From positions 1,751,228 to 1,815,227 of the forward strand of contig NZ_CM011002.1 of the NCBI RefSeq assembly GCF_000158095.2: a DNA stretch of 64,000 bases. Reading direction: 5' to 3'. A model generated the notes under the pieces. The model saw only the letters and a list, made by a program, of their open reading frames with translations, made no database searches and had not been told where the DNA came from. This DNA is from Roseibium alexandrii DFL-11 (GTDB lineage Bacteria; Pseudomonadota; Alphaproteobacteria; Rhizobiales; Stappiaceae). Numbering within the stretch: position 1 is the first letter of the stretch; every line of letters begins with the position of its first letter. Below, in pieces: positions 18,353-28,207 of this stretch. Both the position numbers and the translations under genes were made by a program.

Positions 18353-19576
18353 TCAATCCAACGGACCGTTTTGTCGGTCACGAAGCTTGCGCGACGCTAT
18401 TGTAAGTCCGCCTATCATCAGCGCGCAGTACCCGCTCATCACCAGAAGCTGACGATCAAAGTCGACACCGGCATCGATCAGAACGCCGACAAGGCCCGGG
18501 CCAGCGGCCGACGAAAACACCATCAATGCAAATGCGACAGAGCGGATCGCACCGATATGGCGGCTGCCGTAAAGCTCTGGCCAAAGGGCACCGGACATTG
18601 CCGCGGTAAACCCGCTGCTGATACCGAGAAGGCCCATGAACACAAAGGCTGTTGGTGCCGCCGGGAGCAACGCTAGCACCAGACACCCGGAGAAGAGCGG
18701 CAGCAGCACAGCCGGAAGCAGTGCCCGCGCGGAATACCGGTCAATCAGGGGGCCAAGCACCAGCGCCGTTGCAATTGCAGTGCCGGCCATAACCGGAAAG
18801 GCGGAGGCGAAAAGCTCAAGCGGCCAACTCCGTAACTCAGTCAGATACACCTGATTGAACAAGATGGCGGTTCCGATGAACGGCGGTGCCAGCACACCGG
18901 CTGTCAAAAGCCAGAAAATCGGGTCGCGCAGCGCCTCACCGCGCGTCCATTGGCGCCCTTCGATTAGACCTGCGTCCTGTTCATCTGACCGGGGGATGCG
19001 ATCTTTGGCAAACAGCAGGGCAAGCATAGGCAGTGCCCCGAGCACCATGATGCCGGCGGCCAGCGCCCAACTTGTCCGCCACCCAACGACCGCTGAAATC
19101 AAAACAAAGCTGGCGGGAAACAAGCTCTCGGCGACAGGAAATCCCATCTGCGCGACAGACACCGCTCGGCCGCGTTGCGCTGAATACCAGCGGCCCATGG
19201 CGGTCATGGAGACATGGGTCATCATGCCCTGCCCGGACAACCGCAACCCGAACAGCACCACGAACAACATGAAGACCGAATTCACCAGAGCCATGGAAAG
19301 GCAGAAAATACCGAGGGACACACATGTCACGAGCCCGACGAAGCGAACGGGGAAGACATCGACGCTTCGTCCGATCCAGGGCAACGACACCGCGCTGGCG
19401 AGCGTCGCAGCCATATAAAGGAGACCGAAGTCACCGTGACTGAGTTGAAATTCCTCGCGCAAATGTCCCGATGACAACGCAATATAAAAGGTCTGCCCGA
19501 ACCCGGAAAAAGCGGTCAGCAGAAACCCGCCGGCGAGCCAGCGGGCATTGGTTTGCAGAAACGTCAGATAGGTCAT
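18353..19576 (-). CDS. MFS transporter
   Basis: 407 residues with twelve predicted membrane helices. Between helices 2 and 3 it has GRSVDVFPVRFVG, a weak version of the MFS loop motif, and the N-terminal half contains TAMGRWYSAQRGRAVSVAQMG, as in monocarboxylate-type and nitrate-type MFS members. The substrate cannot be assigned. It starts 24 bases after nadE ends on the same strand, and 83 bases separate it from gltX, so the three are probably co-transcribed. Confidence 0.85.
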   Translation of the reverse strand: MTYLTFLQTNARWLAGGFLLTAFSGFGQTFYIALSSGHLREEFQLSHGDFGLLYMAATLASAVSLPWIGRSVDVFPVRFVGLVTCVSLGIFCLSMALVNSVFMLFVVLFGLRLSGQGMMTHVSMTAMGRWYSAQRGRAVSVAQMGFPVAESLFPASFVLISAVVGWRTSWALAAGIMVLGALPMLALLFAKDRIPRSDEQDAGLIEGRQWTRGEALRDPIFWLLTAGVLAPPFIGTAILFNQVYLTELRSWPLELFASAFPVMAGTAIATALVLGPLIDRYSARALLPAVLLPLFSGCLVLALLPAAPTAFVFMGLLGISSGFTAAMSGALWPELYGSRHIGAIRSVAFALMVFSSAAGPGLVGVLIDAGVDFDRQLLVMSGYCALMIGGLTIASRKLRDRQNGPLD

Positions 19577-19600
19577 GCGTCTCCGCGGGTTTGAGAAACA

Positions 19601-21268
19601 TTAGGACCGGTCGCGGAAGCGGTTGGTGATCGGGTAACGGCGGTCGCGGCCGAAATTGCGTTCCGTAATCTTGACGCCCGGAGGGGCCTGTCTGCGTTTG
19701 TATTCAGCTATATAGAGCAAATGTTCAATGCGATGAATCAGGTCGCGGGAATGGCCACGCTTTTCGATATCGCCGACCGACATCTCTTTTTCGACAAGAC
19801 ATTCCAGAATGTCATCGAGTACGTCATACGCCGGCAAGGAATCCTGGTCCGTCTGGTTTTCGCGAAGTTCCGCCGTTGGGACCTTGGTGATGATGTTGGA
19901 CGGGATCACCTCGCCGTCCGGTCCGAGCAGGCCGGCCGGTTTGTTGGCATTGCGCCAGGCTGACAGATGATAAACTTGGGTCTTGTAGAGATCCTTGATC
20001 GGATTGTAGCCGCCGTTCATGTCGCCGTAGAGCGTTGCATAACCGACCGACATTTCCGACTTGTTGCCCGTGGTCATGACCATGTGGCCGAACTTGTTAG
20101 ACACCGCCATCAAAATTACGCCACGTGTCCGGGACTGAAGGTTCTCCTCCGTCACGCCCGCTTCCGTGCCAGCGAACAGCCCGTCCAGTGCCTTTGTAAA
20201 TCCTTCGACGGGCTCCGCAATCGGGACCGTGTCGTACCTAAGGCCAAGTGCCTTGGCGCAGTCCGCGGCGTCCTTGATGCTTTCCTCTGAGGTGTAACGA
20301 AAGGGAAGCATGATGCTGTGCACCTTGTCCGCCCCAAGAGCATCAACTGCCATGGCTGCGCATACCGCCGAGTCGATGCCTCCGGACAGACCGAGGACAA
20401 CGCCGGGAAAGCCGTTCTTGGTGACATAATCGCCAAGCCCGAGCACACAGGCACGCCAGTTGGCTTCATCAAGATCGGGAAGCTTTGCCACCGAACCGCT
20501 TGTGCAGGTCCAGGCCTCGCCGTCCCGTTTCCAGTCGCTAATACCCAGCGCAGTTTCAAACTGCGGCATCTGGAACGCCAGGCTCCGATCCGCCTGAAGC
20601 GCAAACGATCCACCGTCAAAGACCAACTCGTCCTGACCGCCCAACTGATTGCAATAGACGAGCGGCAAATCCGTCTGAACCACACGGGCCACGACCACCT
20701 GAAGACGCTCTTCAGCCCGATTCTCCCAATACGGGGATCCGTTCGGAACCAGCAGGATTTCCGCACCGGTTTCCTCAAGGCACTCGCAGACCTCGTCGTT
20801 CCAGATGTCTTCGCAGATTGGCAACCCGATGCGCACACCGCGGAAGTCAACGGGTCCCGGAAGCGGCCCGGCCTTGAACACGCGCTTTTCGTCAAAAACT
20901 CCGTAGTTTGGCAGATCACTCTTATAGCGAACCGCCTTTACTTCGCCCTGATCAATGAGAAGGACGGCGTTGTGGAGATCGCCTGCATCGGAATACCACG
21001 GCGTTCCGAGGATAACCGCAGGTCCTCCATCGCCGGTCTCTTCGGCAAGCGCGCGCGCTGTTTCCATGCATTCACGGACAAAGGCCGGTTTCAGAACAAG
21101 ATCTTCCGGCGGATAGCCGGCCAGCATCAGCTCTGACGTCAAAACCAGATCCGACTGCTGCGCTTTTGCGTCGGCACGCGCCTGACGGACAAGCTCCGCG
21201 TTCCCGGCGACGTCACCGACGGTCGGATTGAGCTGAGCAACGGCAAGGCGGAAGGAGTTGATGGTCAT
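19601..21268 (-). CDS. nadE: Glutamine-dependent NAD+ synthetase
   Basis: 555 residues from the ATG at 21268 (MTINSFRLAVAQLNPTVGD); the upstream extension to 21328 is not needed. The N-terminal nitrilase-like amidase (1-270) has the Glu in LTSELMLAGYPPEDL, Lys in VRYKSDLPNYGVFDE and Cys in LPICEDIWN. The C-terminal synthetase (290-540) has the ATP-binding VLGLSGGIDSAVCA and TTGNKSEMSVGYATLYGD. It converts nicotinate adenine dinucleotide to NAD+ using ammonia tunnelled from glutamine. It heads nadE-MFS-gltX; the response-regulator gene upstream ends at 21388. Confidence 0.95.
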   Translation of the reverse strand: MTINSFRLAVAQLNPTVGDVAGNAELVRQARADAKAQQSDLVLTSELMLAGYPPEDLVLKPAFVRECMETARALAEETGDGGPAVILGTPWYSDAGDLHNAVLLIDQGEVKAVRYKSDLPNYGVFDEKRVFKAGPLPGPVDFRGVRIGLPICEDIWNDEVCECLEETGAEILLVPNGSPYWENRAEERLQVVVARVVQTDLPLVYCNQLGGQDELVFDGGSFALQADRSLAFQMPQFETALGISDWKRDGEAWTCTSGSVAKLPDLDEANWRACVLGLGDYVTKNGFPGVVLGLSGGIDSAVCAAMAVDALGADKVHSIMLPFRYTSEESIKDAADCAKALGLRYDTVPIAEPVEGFTKALDGLFAGTEAGVTEENLQSRTRGVILMAVSNKFGHMVMTTGNKSEMSVGYATLYGDMNGGYNPIKDLYKTQVYHLSAWRNANKPAGLLGPDGEVIPSNIITKVPTAELRENQTDQDSLPAYDVLDDILECLVEKEMSVGDIEKRGHSRDLIHRIEHLLYIAEYKRRQAPPGVKITERNFGRDRRYPITNRFRDRS

Positions 21269-21387
21269 GAATCTCGTGCCGGAAAAAGAAGAGATCCGAG
21301 ATGTACCGTCAAGAACAATGGGTTGCAATCATGCAAATGCTGAAACAAGCACCGGATTGGCCACAACCACCCGGGAGGTGCGCCAGC

Positions 21388-21921
21388 TCAAAGAAGTGCG
21401 AGAGATTGGTCTTCGGCATCAGCAGGCTGATCCGGCGCCATTGAGGACAAGTCCAGCACACTGCCGCCTGTGTGACCGGGCATCCCCGGCATGGAAATTC
21501 CCGTGCTACGTCCCTGCAGTTCCTGACGCTGTAGAATTTCGCCGATATGCCTGTAAAGAACTGCGGGCGCCACAGGTTTGGCGACAAGGCCATGAATACC
21601 AATGTTGAGCGCTTCCAGGATGATCGGCCGGCGCGCGTGGGCTGTGATCACAAGGACTGGCGTCGTCTTGATAATCGGGTCCGTATCCTTGCGCAGTATT
21701 CTGAGAAAGTCAGCCCCACCAAACGGGCTCATGTTCCAATCGCACAAGACAATATCGGGCTTGCGGTCGACGACCAATTCAAGGGCTTCAGCACCCTCGG
21801 TGGCCTCGCAAATCGTGCGAACACCAAATCCGCCGACAACGGAGCGCAAGATCGTGCGCATGTGTGGATTGTCCTCCACAATCAGACACGAAATCTTTGT
21901 TAGGTCCCACGGTTCGCGCAC
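21388..21921 (-). CDS. Single-domain CheY-like response regulator
   Basis: 177 residues. The REC domain spans about 8-130, with acidic pocket CLIVEDN, phosphoacceptor Asp61 (DIVLCDWNMSPFGG), switch Thr in VLVITAHA and Lys in GLVAKPV. The remaining 45 residues are a low-complexity tail with no output domain. It probably works by protein contact, like CheY or DivK-type regulators. No sensor kinase gene is near. 119 bases lie between its stop and the nadE start. Confidence 0.88.
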   Translation of the reverse strand: MREPWDLTKISCLIVEDNPHMRTILRSVVGGFGVRTICEATEGAEALELVVDRKPDIVLCDWNMSPFGGADFLRILRKDTDPIIKTTPVLVITAHARRPIILEALNIGIHGLVAKPVAPAVLYRHIGEILQRQELQGRSTGISMPGMPGHTGGSVLDLSSMAPDQPADAEDQSLALL

Positions 21922-22057
21922 GCTTCAAAATCCCCTACCCAGAGCGTCCGGTTGACAAGCACCTACCCCTCAGCGGTGCATATATCCCACGCCGCACATA
22001 TGCACCTGCAGCCTTAACCGCCTGTTACCGCGGCGGCAGAATTGACAAAAATCGATA

Positions 22058-22089
22058 TAAAAAAATAAGGGGCAGCCGAAGCTGCCCCT
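22058..22089 (-). terminator. Intrinsic terminator of the DAHP synthase gene
   Basis: On the minus strand AGGGGCAGC-UUCG-GCUGCCCCU forms a 9-pair stem with a UUCG tetraloop, followed by UAUUUUUUUAU. It lies 31 bases after the stop at 22121. Confidence 0.93.
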
Positions 22090-22120
22090 CAAAACTATCA
22101 AACACCGGAAAAGTGCAGTT

Positions 22121-23503
22121 CTAGGCGCTCGCAGCCAGGGGTTCTTTCTGCTTGCCGTCTTTCTCTTTCTTGAGGTTTTCAGCAATCAGGAAAGCCAGCT
22201 CAAGAGCCTGATCCGCATTGAGGCGCGGATCGCAATGGGTGTGGTAACGATCACCGAGCTGCTCTTCGGTCAGGGCCCGGGCACCGCCGGTGCATTCCGT
22301 GACATTCCGCCCGGTCATTTCAACGTGCACGCCACCCGCATGGGTGCCTTCAGCACGGTGAACAGCGAAGAAGGCTTCAACCTCCTTCAAAATGCGGTCA
22401 AACGGACGGGTCTTGTAGCCACCGGCAGAAATCGTATTGCCGTGCATCGGGTCACATGACCAGACGACCGACTTGCCTTCCCGCTCAACAGCACGCACGA
22501 GCTGCGGCAGGTGATCGAACACCTTGTCGGAGCCAAAACGGGCAATCAAGGTGAGACGGCCTGGCTCGTTGTCCGGGTTCAAAGCATCGATCAGCTCCAG
22601 AAGACCATCCGGTGTCAGGGACGGGCCACACTTCAGGCCGATCGGGTTTTTGATGCCGCGGAAGAACTCGACATGCGCATGGTCTGGCTGGCGAGTCCGG
22701 TCGCCGATCCACAGCATGTGGCCGGACGTTGCGTACCAGTCACCGGACGTGGAATCGACGCGGGTGAGCGCTTCTTCATAACCCAGCAAAAGTGCTTCAT
22801 GGCTGGTGAAGAAATCGGTTGCGCGCAGTTGCGGAACGCTGTCGCCGTTGATGCCGCAGGCGCGCATGAAAGCAAGCGACTCGCTGATGCGATCCGCCAG
22901 TTCCTTGTAACGGTGACCTTGCGGGCTGTCGGTGATGAAACCGAGCATCCACTGATGCACCTGGTCCAGATTGGCAAATCCACCTTGCGAGAAGGCGCGC
23001 AGCAGGTTCAACGTCGCCGCCGACTGACGGTACGCCATCGACATACGGGTCGGGTCCGGAATACGGCTGTCCGAGGTGAAGTTGATGTCGTTGATGATGT
23101 CGCCGCGGTAGCTCGGCAGCTCAACATCGCCCTTTTTCTCGATATTCGACGAGCGCGGCTTGGCGAACTGACCGGCGATCCGGCCAACTTTCACCACTGG
23201 CTGGCTGGCTGCAAACGTCAGGACAACCGCCATCTGCAGGAACACACGGAAGAAGTCGCGAATATGATCTGGATGGTGTTCGGCAAAACTCTCTGCGCAG
23301 TCACCGCCTTGCAGCAGAAACCCCTTGCCGTTGGCGACATCGGCAAGCTGGCTCTTCAAAGCCCGCGCTTCACCTGCAAAAACCAGCGGCGGATATGTCG
23401 ACAGGCGCTGCTCAACATCTGTCACAGCTGCCTGATCCGGATATTCCGGGACCTGCAGGATCGGTTTTGATCTCCAGCTGTCCGGGCTCCACTTGTCCGC
23501 CAT
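22121..23503 (-). CDS. Class II 3-deoxy-7-phosphoheptulonate synthase
   Basis: 460 residues; the ATG at 23503 follows GAGGAG. Plant-type (class II) DAHP synthase features are [61 protein letters not shown] and [11 protein letters not shown], with the metal-binding Cys, His, Glu and Asp inside them. It condenses PEP with erythrose 4-phosphate as the first step of the shikimate pathway. The N-terminus is short ([15 protein letters not shown]). It is monocistronic with a strong terminator. The region 23504-23778 up to the divergent VIT1 gene shows no gene. Confidence 0.95.
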   Translation of the reverse strand: MADKWSPDSWRSKPILQVPEYPDQAAVTDVEQRLSTYPPLVFAGEARALKSQLADVANGKGFLLQGGDCAESFAEHHPDHIRDFFRVFLQMAVVLTFAASQPVVKVGRIAGQFAKPRSSNIEKKGDVELPSYRGDIINDINFTSDSRIPDPTRMSMAYRQSAATLNLLRAFSQGGFANLDQVHQWMLGFITDSPQGHRYKELADRISESLAFMRACGINGDSVPQLRATDFFTSHEALLLGYEEALTRVDSTSGDWYATSGHMLWIGDRTRQPDHAHVEFFRGIKNPIGLKCGPSLTPDGLLELIDALNPDNEPGRLTLIARFGSDKVFDHLPQLVRAVEREGKSVVWSCDPMHGNTISAGGYKTRPFDRILKEVEAFFAVHRAEGTHAGGVHVEMTGRNVTECTGGARALTEEQLGDRYHTHCDPRLNADQALELAFLIAENLKKEKDGKQKEPLAASA

Positions 23504-23778
23504 AGTACCAACTCCTCATCGGGCCGGCCTGTTCAATTCGAAGTCCAGACACACGACCCGCGATATTTTTGTTCGTTTCAGCTTGCTCAAACACAGCAAA
23601 CGTGCGGCCTTATACACGGCGTTTGGCCTGATTGCCACCCACGCAGGCGGCCAAATTCATCACTCTCAAGACACCGGTCAAAAGGTGTTGCCCAAAGCCC
23701 ACGCAGATTTGCGGCGGATCAAGGTTTACCCGGTCTGATCGCTCTAGACTTGGCCGACGCTAGCCAGGGAAACCAGCC

Positions 23779-24513
23779 ATGCCGAACCGACTACTCGAAC
23801 ACAGCCACCAGCCCAATGATATCGCCGACAGATTGGCGCGGGGGCCGGATACGAGCTATCTGCGCGACTGGGTCTATGGCGGCATCGACGGCGCCGTCAC
23901 AACCTTTGCCATCGTTGCAGGCTCTGTTGGGGCCAACTTGTCAACACGGATCATCTTGATCCTCGGTGTAGCCAATCTCTTGGCCGACGGCTTTTCAATG
24001 GCGGCCGCAAATTATAGCGGGTCCAAGTCCGAGAATGAAGACTTTCAAAGGCTTCGTGCAATTGAGGAAAAACACATCCGGGTTGAACCGGACGGAGAGC
24101 GCGAGGAAATCAGGCAGATCTTCAGAGCCAAGGGATATGAGGGCGCTGATCTGGAGGACATCGTGCGCCTGGTAACGTCCAACCGGACCACCTGGATTGA
24201 AACCATGATGCTGGCCGAATACGGCGTTTCGGATGGAGGCCGCGCGCCTATGAAGGCAGCGCTCTATACCTTTGCCGCCTTTGTGTTGTTCGGTGCGTTA
24301 CCTCTTCTGCCTTTTCTTGCTGATGTTCAGGCTAGCGCAGTGCTTGCGTCCGGTCTCACCGCGTGCGCTTTCTTCGCGATCGGGTCTTTGAGAGCCCGCT
24401 GGTCGCAACGGCACTGGGTTGGCTGCGGGATTGAAACAACGGCCATCGGTATGGTGGCCGCAGCCATCGCCTTTCTTGCCGGCCATGGCCTGCAGCAAGT
24501 GTTCGGCGGGTGA
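23779..24513 (+). CDS. VIT1/CCC1 family iron/manganese transporter
   Basis: 244 residues. The first helix region YLRDWVYGGIDGAVTTFAIV is the family signature, followed by LADGFSMAAANYSGSKSE. A cytoplasmic metal-binding segment is rich in Glu (EEKHIRVEPDGEREEIRQIF, then EGADLEDIV), and three more helices end the protein, for about five in all. Relatives move Fe2+ or Mn2+ out of the cytoplasm. No Fur or MntR site was recognised upstream. Confidence 0.88.
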   Translation: MPNRLLEHSHQPNDIADRLARGPDTSYLRDWVYGGIDGAVTTFAIVAGSVGANLSTRIILILGVANLLADGFSMAAANYSGSKSENEDFQRLRAIEEKHIRVEPDGEREEIRQIFRAKGYEGADLEDIVRLVTSNRTTWIETMMLAEYGVSDGGRAPMKAALYTFAAFVLFGALPLLPFLADVQASAVLASGLTACAFFAIGSLRARWSQRHWVGCGIETTAIGMVAAAIAFLAGHGLQQVFGG

Positions 24514-24572
24514 GGCTGGCCGGAACGCCCGCCCCACCCAATGGATCAAGTCGATCTTGAGTGCTGCTCCAC

Positions 24573-26026
24573 TCAAGCGAAAAGGAAATCGCCAGATGTC
24601 AGATCCGGTAAGGAGGGACGCCAGCCTGTATCCAGGCGTATTGTCTCGCCGCCAAATGCAATCCTGACATCGGTCCACCAACCATTGGCCGTTATGGAAA
24701 GATCCGAGAACTGCGTCACGCCGGCACCGCTCACATCGATCTTGTCGATCCCGACCTCGAAGTCCTTGATCTCATCTGCGCCATCACCGGATGCAAAGAT
24801 AAAGATATCGGCGCCACCCCCGCCATAAAGGGTGTCTGCACCGGCCCCGCCAACCATAACATCGTCTCCTGCGCCGCCGTCCAGCGTGTCGTTTCCGGCC
24901 CCACCGATCAACCGGTCCGCACCGCCCTCGCCTTTCAGGTGATCGTCCCCCGCAAATCCCTCAATCGCATCCTTGCCGGATTTACCCGCAAGCAAATCGT
25001 CTTTGTTGGAGCCGAGGATGAAGGCATCGTCGCCCTGGTGACCGGTCGGATCAAACAAGGGGTTTATGTCTTCAACCCAGACAACGCCGCGCGTGAGATC
25101 GGACAGGTCCGAGACGATGACAACGCTGTCACGCGACATCTCGGTGTAGAACTCTGATCCGGCGATTGCCTCAACAACCTGTTCATAGTTGGACGGCAAA
25201 TGAGCCGTCCAGGCGATAAGGTTGGTTATGTTGCCGCCATCCCAATAGGCCGGTGTTGCGTAGAAATCGTTGAAAAGTATCAGATTACTCGTCTCATACT
25301 CGTAGTCTGTATCGTTGCCGAAGAGGTTGATATGGCCTTCGGAAATGACCGAGGGAACCGGATCATTTTCTATATCCACGCTGAGCACTTCCGCGCCGCT
25401 GTCCAACACGGTGGCACCGTCTTCCGGCGTATAATGCGCTGCAAAGCCGATATAGTCGGCGTTTTTGTAAAACCCGTCGAAAAAATCATCGCTGCGCTCG
25501 GCCACGTTGGTGACAGCGCCGCCACCAAGCGAATGACCCGTTACGATCAAGTCTGCCGCAGTGAGACCATTGGACTCCAGAAGCGTCTTTATGGCCCCCA
25601 TCAACTCCGGAAACGCCCTGAAAGCATAGTTCGGATCCGCGCTGAGGAATTCCAGGTAATCGATAACATCGCCGACCGTATCGCTGATGATGTTGTCGAT
25701 CGTGCCGGTCGTTCCTCGAAAAGCCAAACCGATCTGGGTGATGGCACCGGCTCGTCAAATCTGGCCAGCACATCGGCCTGGGCATCCTTGAACTGGGTCG
25801 TTTCGCCCTGAAATGTCCCGTTCCGATCTATGTCTGCCGCCGGGATCCCGAGATCATCTGGGGTGAGCACCGTCCAGCCTTTGGCTTCGATTTCTTGCCG
25901 GGCAGCCTCCTCACTGTTTCCCGGCTGCAGGATGTCCTCTATGCCGTGATAGCTGTAGATCATCAGATCCCGTGCGTGCGACACAAGACCCAAAGCCTCT
26001 TGCCCCTTGTACTCAAAAAAACTCAT
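24573..26026 (-). pseudogene. Family I.3 RTX lipase, one-base frameshift
   Basis: The gene starts at the ATG at 26026 (GGGAGGAG upstream) and runs in one frame (MSFFEYKGQEALG to ADVLARFDE). It then continues in another from GLAFRGTTGTIDN to the stop at 24573. Restoring one G at about 25749-25753 rejoins them as FDEAGAITQIGLAFRGT. The rebuilt protein of about 484 residues follows family I.3 lipases and polyurethanases: nucleophile in VTGHSLGGGAV, acid in VDIENDPVP, His in WTAHLPSNY, then FYTEMSRDSVVIV. Glycine-rich RTX nonapeptides (GGAGNDTLDGGAGDDVM) bind calcium. Such lipases leave by a type I exporter, but none is in the window. Either a recent loss or a sequencing error. Confidence 0.88.
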
Positions 26027-26189
26027 GCACTCCTCCCTAGATTGCATTTTCTGTATGCACAATCAATTAACAGGACCTGCAGTTTACGTAAAGGGAATTT
26101 TAAATTTGCATGGGCGCAGACCTCCGCCAGATATGGCGGCACCTTAGGATCGGGACATCCCTGAAATATTTTCTCATTAAAACAGAAGG

Positions 26190-26783
26190 TTAAGCAGATA
26201 TCAGGGTCAGATTCTGGCGTTCAACATGATCGTCAAACAGTTGCAAAAGTTTCGTGTCGATCTCAACGGCCCTTGGGTAAAGCGGCACGGCCCGGTCCTT
26301 CAGGACAGGAACATGCCAGCCGTCGGTAGTATCGAAGAAGTGGCTGACGCCCTCCTCGCCCCAGATTTGATGAAACCCGGCCAAAACGCAGTCGAGATAG
26401 CTCTGCAGGATCGGGTGCCGGTCGCAGCCCCAGCGTTCGTTTTCCGGCGTTGCCTTGAAGAGAAACAGCTCCTCCGGCCCCGGCTTGCTTTCTGCTTCAC
26501 ACCGGAAAGACGTGCCGATCTGTCCGATCTTCTCATACCGGCTTTCACGTTGCTCAAGAGCATGCAACCGGCTTTGCTGCTCACGGGTCATCACGCCCCG
26601 GATCTCCGATCCCGGCTCTTGACGCACACTCAAGGCACAGCGGCCCTGACCGTTTTCCCACACGCCGCACACACGCCACTCCCGGACCCAGCCTTTCAAT
26701 CGCCCGGGAACGATCTCGGCCCCATCAGGTACCGTTGCGGCGTTGACGAGGGACCCATATCCAAAATATGTGATTGTGATCAT
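26190..26783 (-). CDS. Gamma-glutamylcyclotransferase-like protein
   Basis: 197 residues from the ATG at 26783 (MITITYFGYGSLVN); the upstream open frame overlaps the divergent aminotransferase gene and is not used. The YFGYGSLVN loop binds the substrate in the GGCT/AIG2 fold, and the acidic residue in ALEQRESRYEKI fits the catalytic Glu. Family members cyclise gamma-glutamyl amines to 5-oxoproline, but many homologs have other or unknown substrates. It is divergent from the class V aminotransferase, with 49 bases between starts. Confidence 0.78.
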   Translation of the reverse strand: MITITYFGYGSLVNAATVPDGAEIVPGRLKGWVREWRVCGVWENGQGRCALSVRQEPGSEIRGVMTREQQSRLHALEQRESRYEKIGQIGTSFRCEAESKPGPEELFLFKATPENERWGCDRHPILQSYLDCVLAGFHQIWGEEGVSHFFDTTDGWHVPVLKDRAVPLYPRAVEIDTKLLQLFDDHVERQNLTLISA

Positions 26784-26832
26784 TTTTGTTTTACATCCAA
26801 TCAATTGCGTCCCGTGACCGGAAAGGCTCCCC

Positions 26833-28020
26833 ATGATCGCCCCTTCCCTCAGCCAGAATGAAATAGACCTGATGCGGGACGAGACCCCCGGTGTAAACAG
26901 ATGCATTCACTTTAACAATGCCGGAACAGGTCTTGCTGCTACACCGGTATTGGACGCTGTCAAACACCATCTTGATTTGGAAGCCAAGATCGGCGGATAT
27001 GAGGCAGCGGCTGCGGCGCAGTCGGAAACGAACGCATTTTATACATCGATTGCGGCCCTGATCGGATCCACTCCAAACGAGATCGCCTTCATCGAAAATG
27101 CAACCCGGGCATGGGATATGGCGTTTTACGGGATCGACTTCCGTGAAGGCGACCGTGTCATCACAGGACGCGCGGAATACGTCTCCAATTACGTGGCGCT
27201 TCTCCAGATGAAGAAGCGCAAGGGCATCGAAATCGATCTCATTGAAGATGACGAGACCGGGCAGATCGATCTGAAGGCATTGGAGGCAGCCATCACTCCG
27301 AAAACCCGCCTCATCGCCTTGACCCATATCCCGACTTTTTCCGGGCTGATCAATCCGGCAGAAGATGTCGGCCAGATTGCCGCCCGGCACAAACTTCTTT
27401 ACCTCCTTGACGCTTGCCAGTCCGCCGGACAGATCCCGCTCAACATCCGGGAAATAGGCTGCCACATGCTGTCGGGAACCGGCCGCAAATATCTGCGGGG
27501 ACCACGCGGAACCGGGTTCCTTTATGTCAGAGACGATGTCCTTGATCAGGTGGAACCGCCATTTGTCGATCTTCAGGCGACCGAATGGCTGGACGGGTCT
27601 ACTTACCGTTTGGTGCCACACGCGCAACGGTTCGAAAACTGGGAACGTTATGTCGCCGGGCAGGTCGGCCTGGGCGTTGCCACCAGCTATGCAATCGGTT
27701 TCGGGATGGACCGGATCGGTGCCCGGATATGTGCATTGGGCGCGCAGCTCCGCTCTGAGCTTTCCGGCGTTCCTGGCATCACGCTCCACGACAAAGGCGC
27801 CCAGAAAGGCGGCATTGTGACATTCGCTGTTGAAGGAGCGACGCCGGCGGCAACGAAGGCGCGGCTGGCGGATCACCAGATCAATGTCTCGGTCAGCCAA
27901 GCCAGCTCCGCACGAATTGACCTTCCATTGCGCGGTCTGGATGCTGTGGTCCGGGCCTCCCTGCATGCCTTCAACACGGAGAGTGAGCTGGAACTCATGG
28001 TGAAGCTGCTGGCAGATTAG
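26833..28020 (+). CDS. Class V aminotransferase (PLP-dependent, desulfurase-like)
   Basis: 395 residues; AAGG precedes the ATG. It belongs to the fold type I class V group: IHFNNAGTG, TRAWDMAFYG, the PLP-ring Asp in LLYLLDACQSAGQIP and the Schiff-base Lys in GTGRKYLRGPRGTGFLY. The GRKxLRGPRGTGF form differs from the SxHK motif of NifS/IscS. It recurs in isopenicillin-N-epimerase-like or selenocysteine-lyase-like proteins of unknown substrate. No scaffold or sulfur-carrier genes are near, so a housekeeping desulfurase role is unlikely. The GGCT-like gene is transcribed away from it. Confidence 0.85.
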   Translation: MIAPSLSQNEIDLMRDETPGVNRCIHFNNAGTGLAATPVLDAVKHHLDLEAKIGGYEAAAAAQSETNAFYTSIAALIGSTPNEIAFIENATRAWDMAFYGIDFREGDRVITGRAEYVSNYVALLQMKKRKGIEIDLIEDDETGQIDLKALEAAITPKTRLIALTHIPTFSGLINPAEDVGQIAARHKLLYLLDACQSAGQIPLNIREIGCHMLSGTGRKYLRGPRGTGFLYVRDDVLDQVEPPFVDLQATEWLDGSTYRLVPHAQRFENWERYVAGQVGLGVATSYAIGFGMDRIGARICALGAQLRSELSGVPGITLHDKGAQKGGIVTFAVEGATPAATKARLADHQINVSVSQASSARIDLPLRGLDAVVRASLHAFNTESELELMVKLLAD

Positions 28021-28207
28021 AGGCGGTCTGAGTCATAAACAGACCGTGTCGAAAAACCCGCAAAATCACTTTTATTGCGCACTCTTCCGTAAGGAATTCC
28101 CAGTATAAATCCGATAAATTCGTGGTCCGCACCACAGCCCTCAGTCATGATTACTGGCACTGAGTCGCGTGGCGCCGAGCACGGGCTGGAGGAGAGTTGC
28201 CGGACGC

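Noticed and set aside
22511..23470. 319-codon open frame on the plus strand
   Set aside because: It is antisense to class II DAHP synthase and shows no domain.
26791..27966. 391-codon open frame on the minus strand
   Set aside because: It is a mirror of the class V aminotransferase gene, whose motifs are clear on the plus strand.
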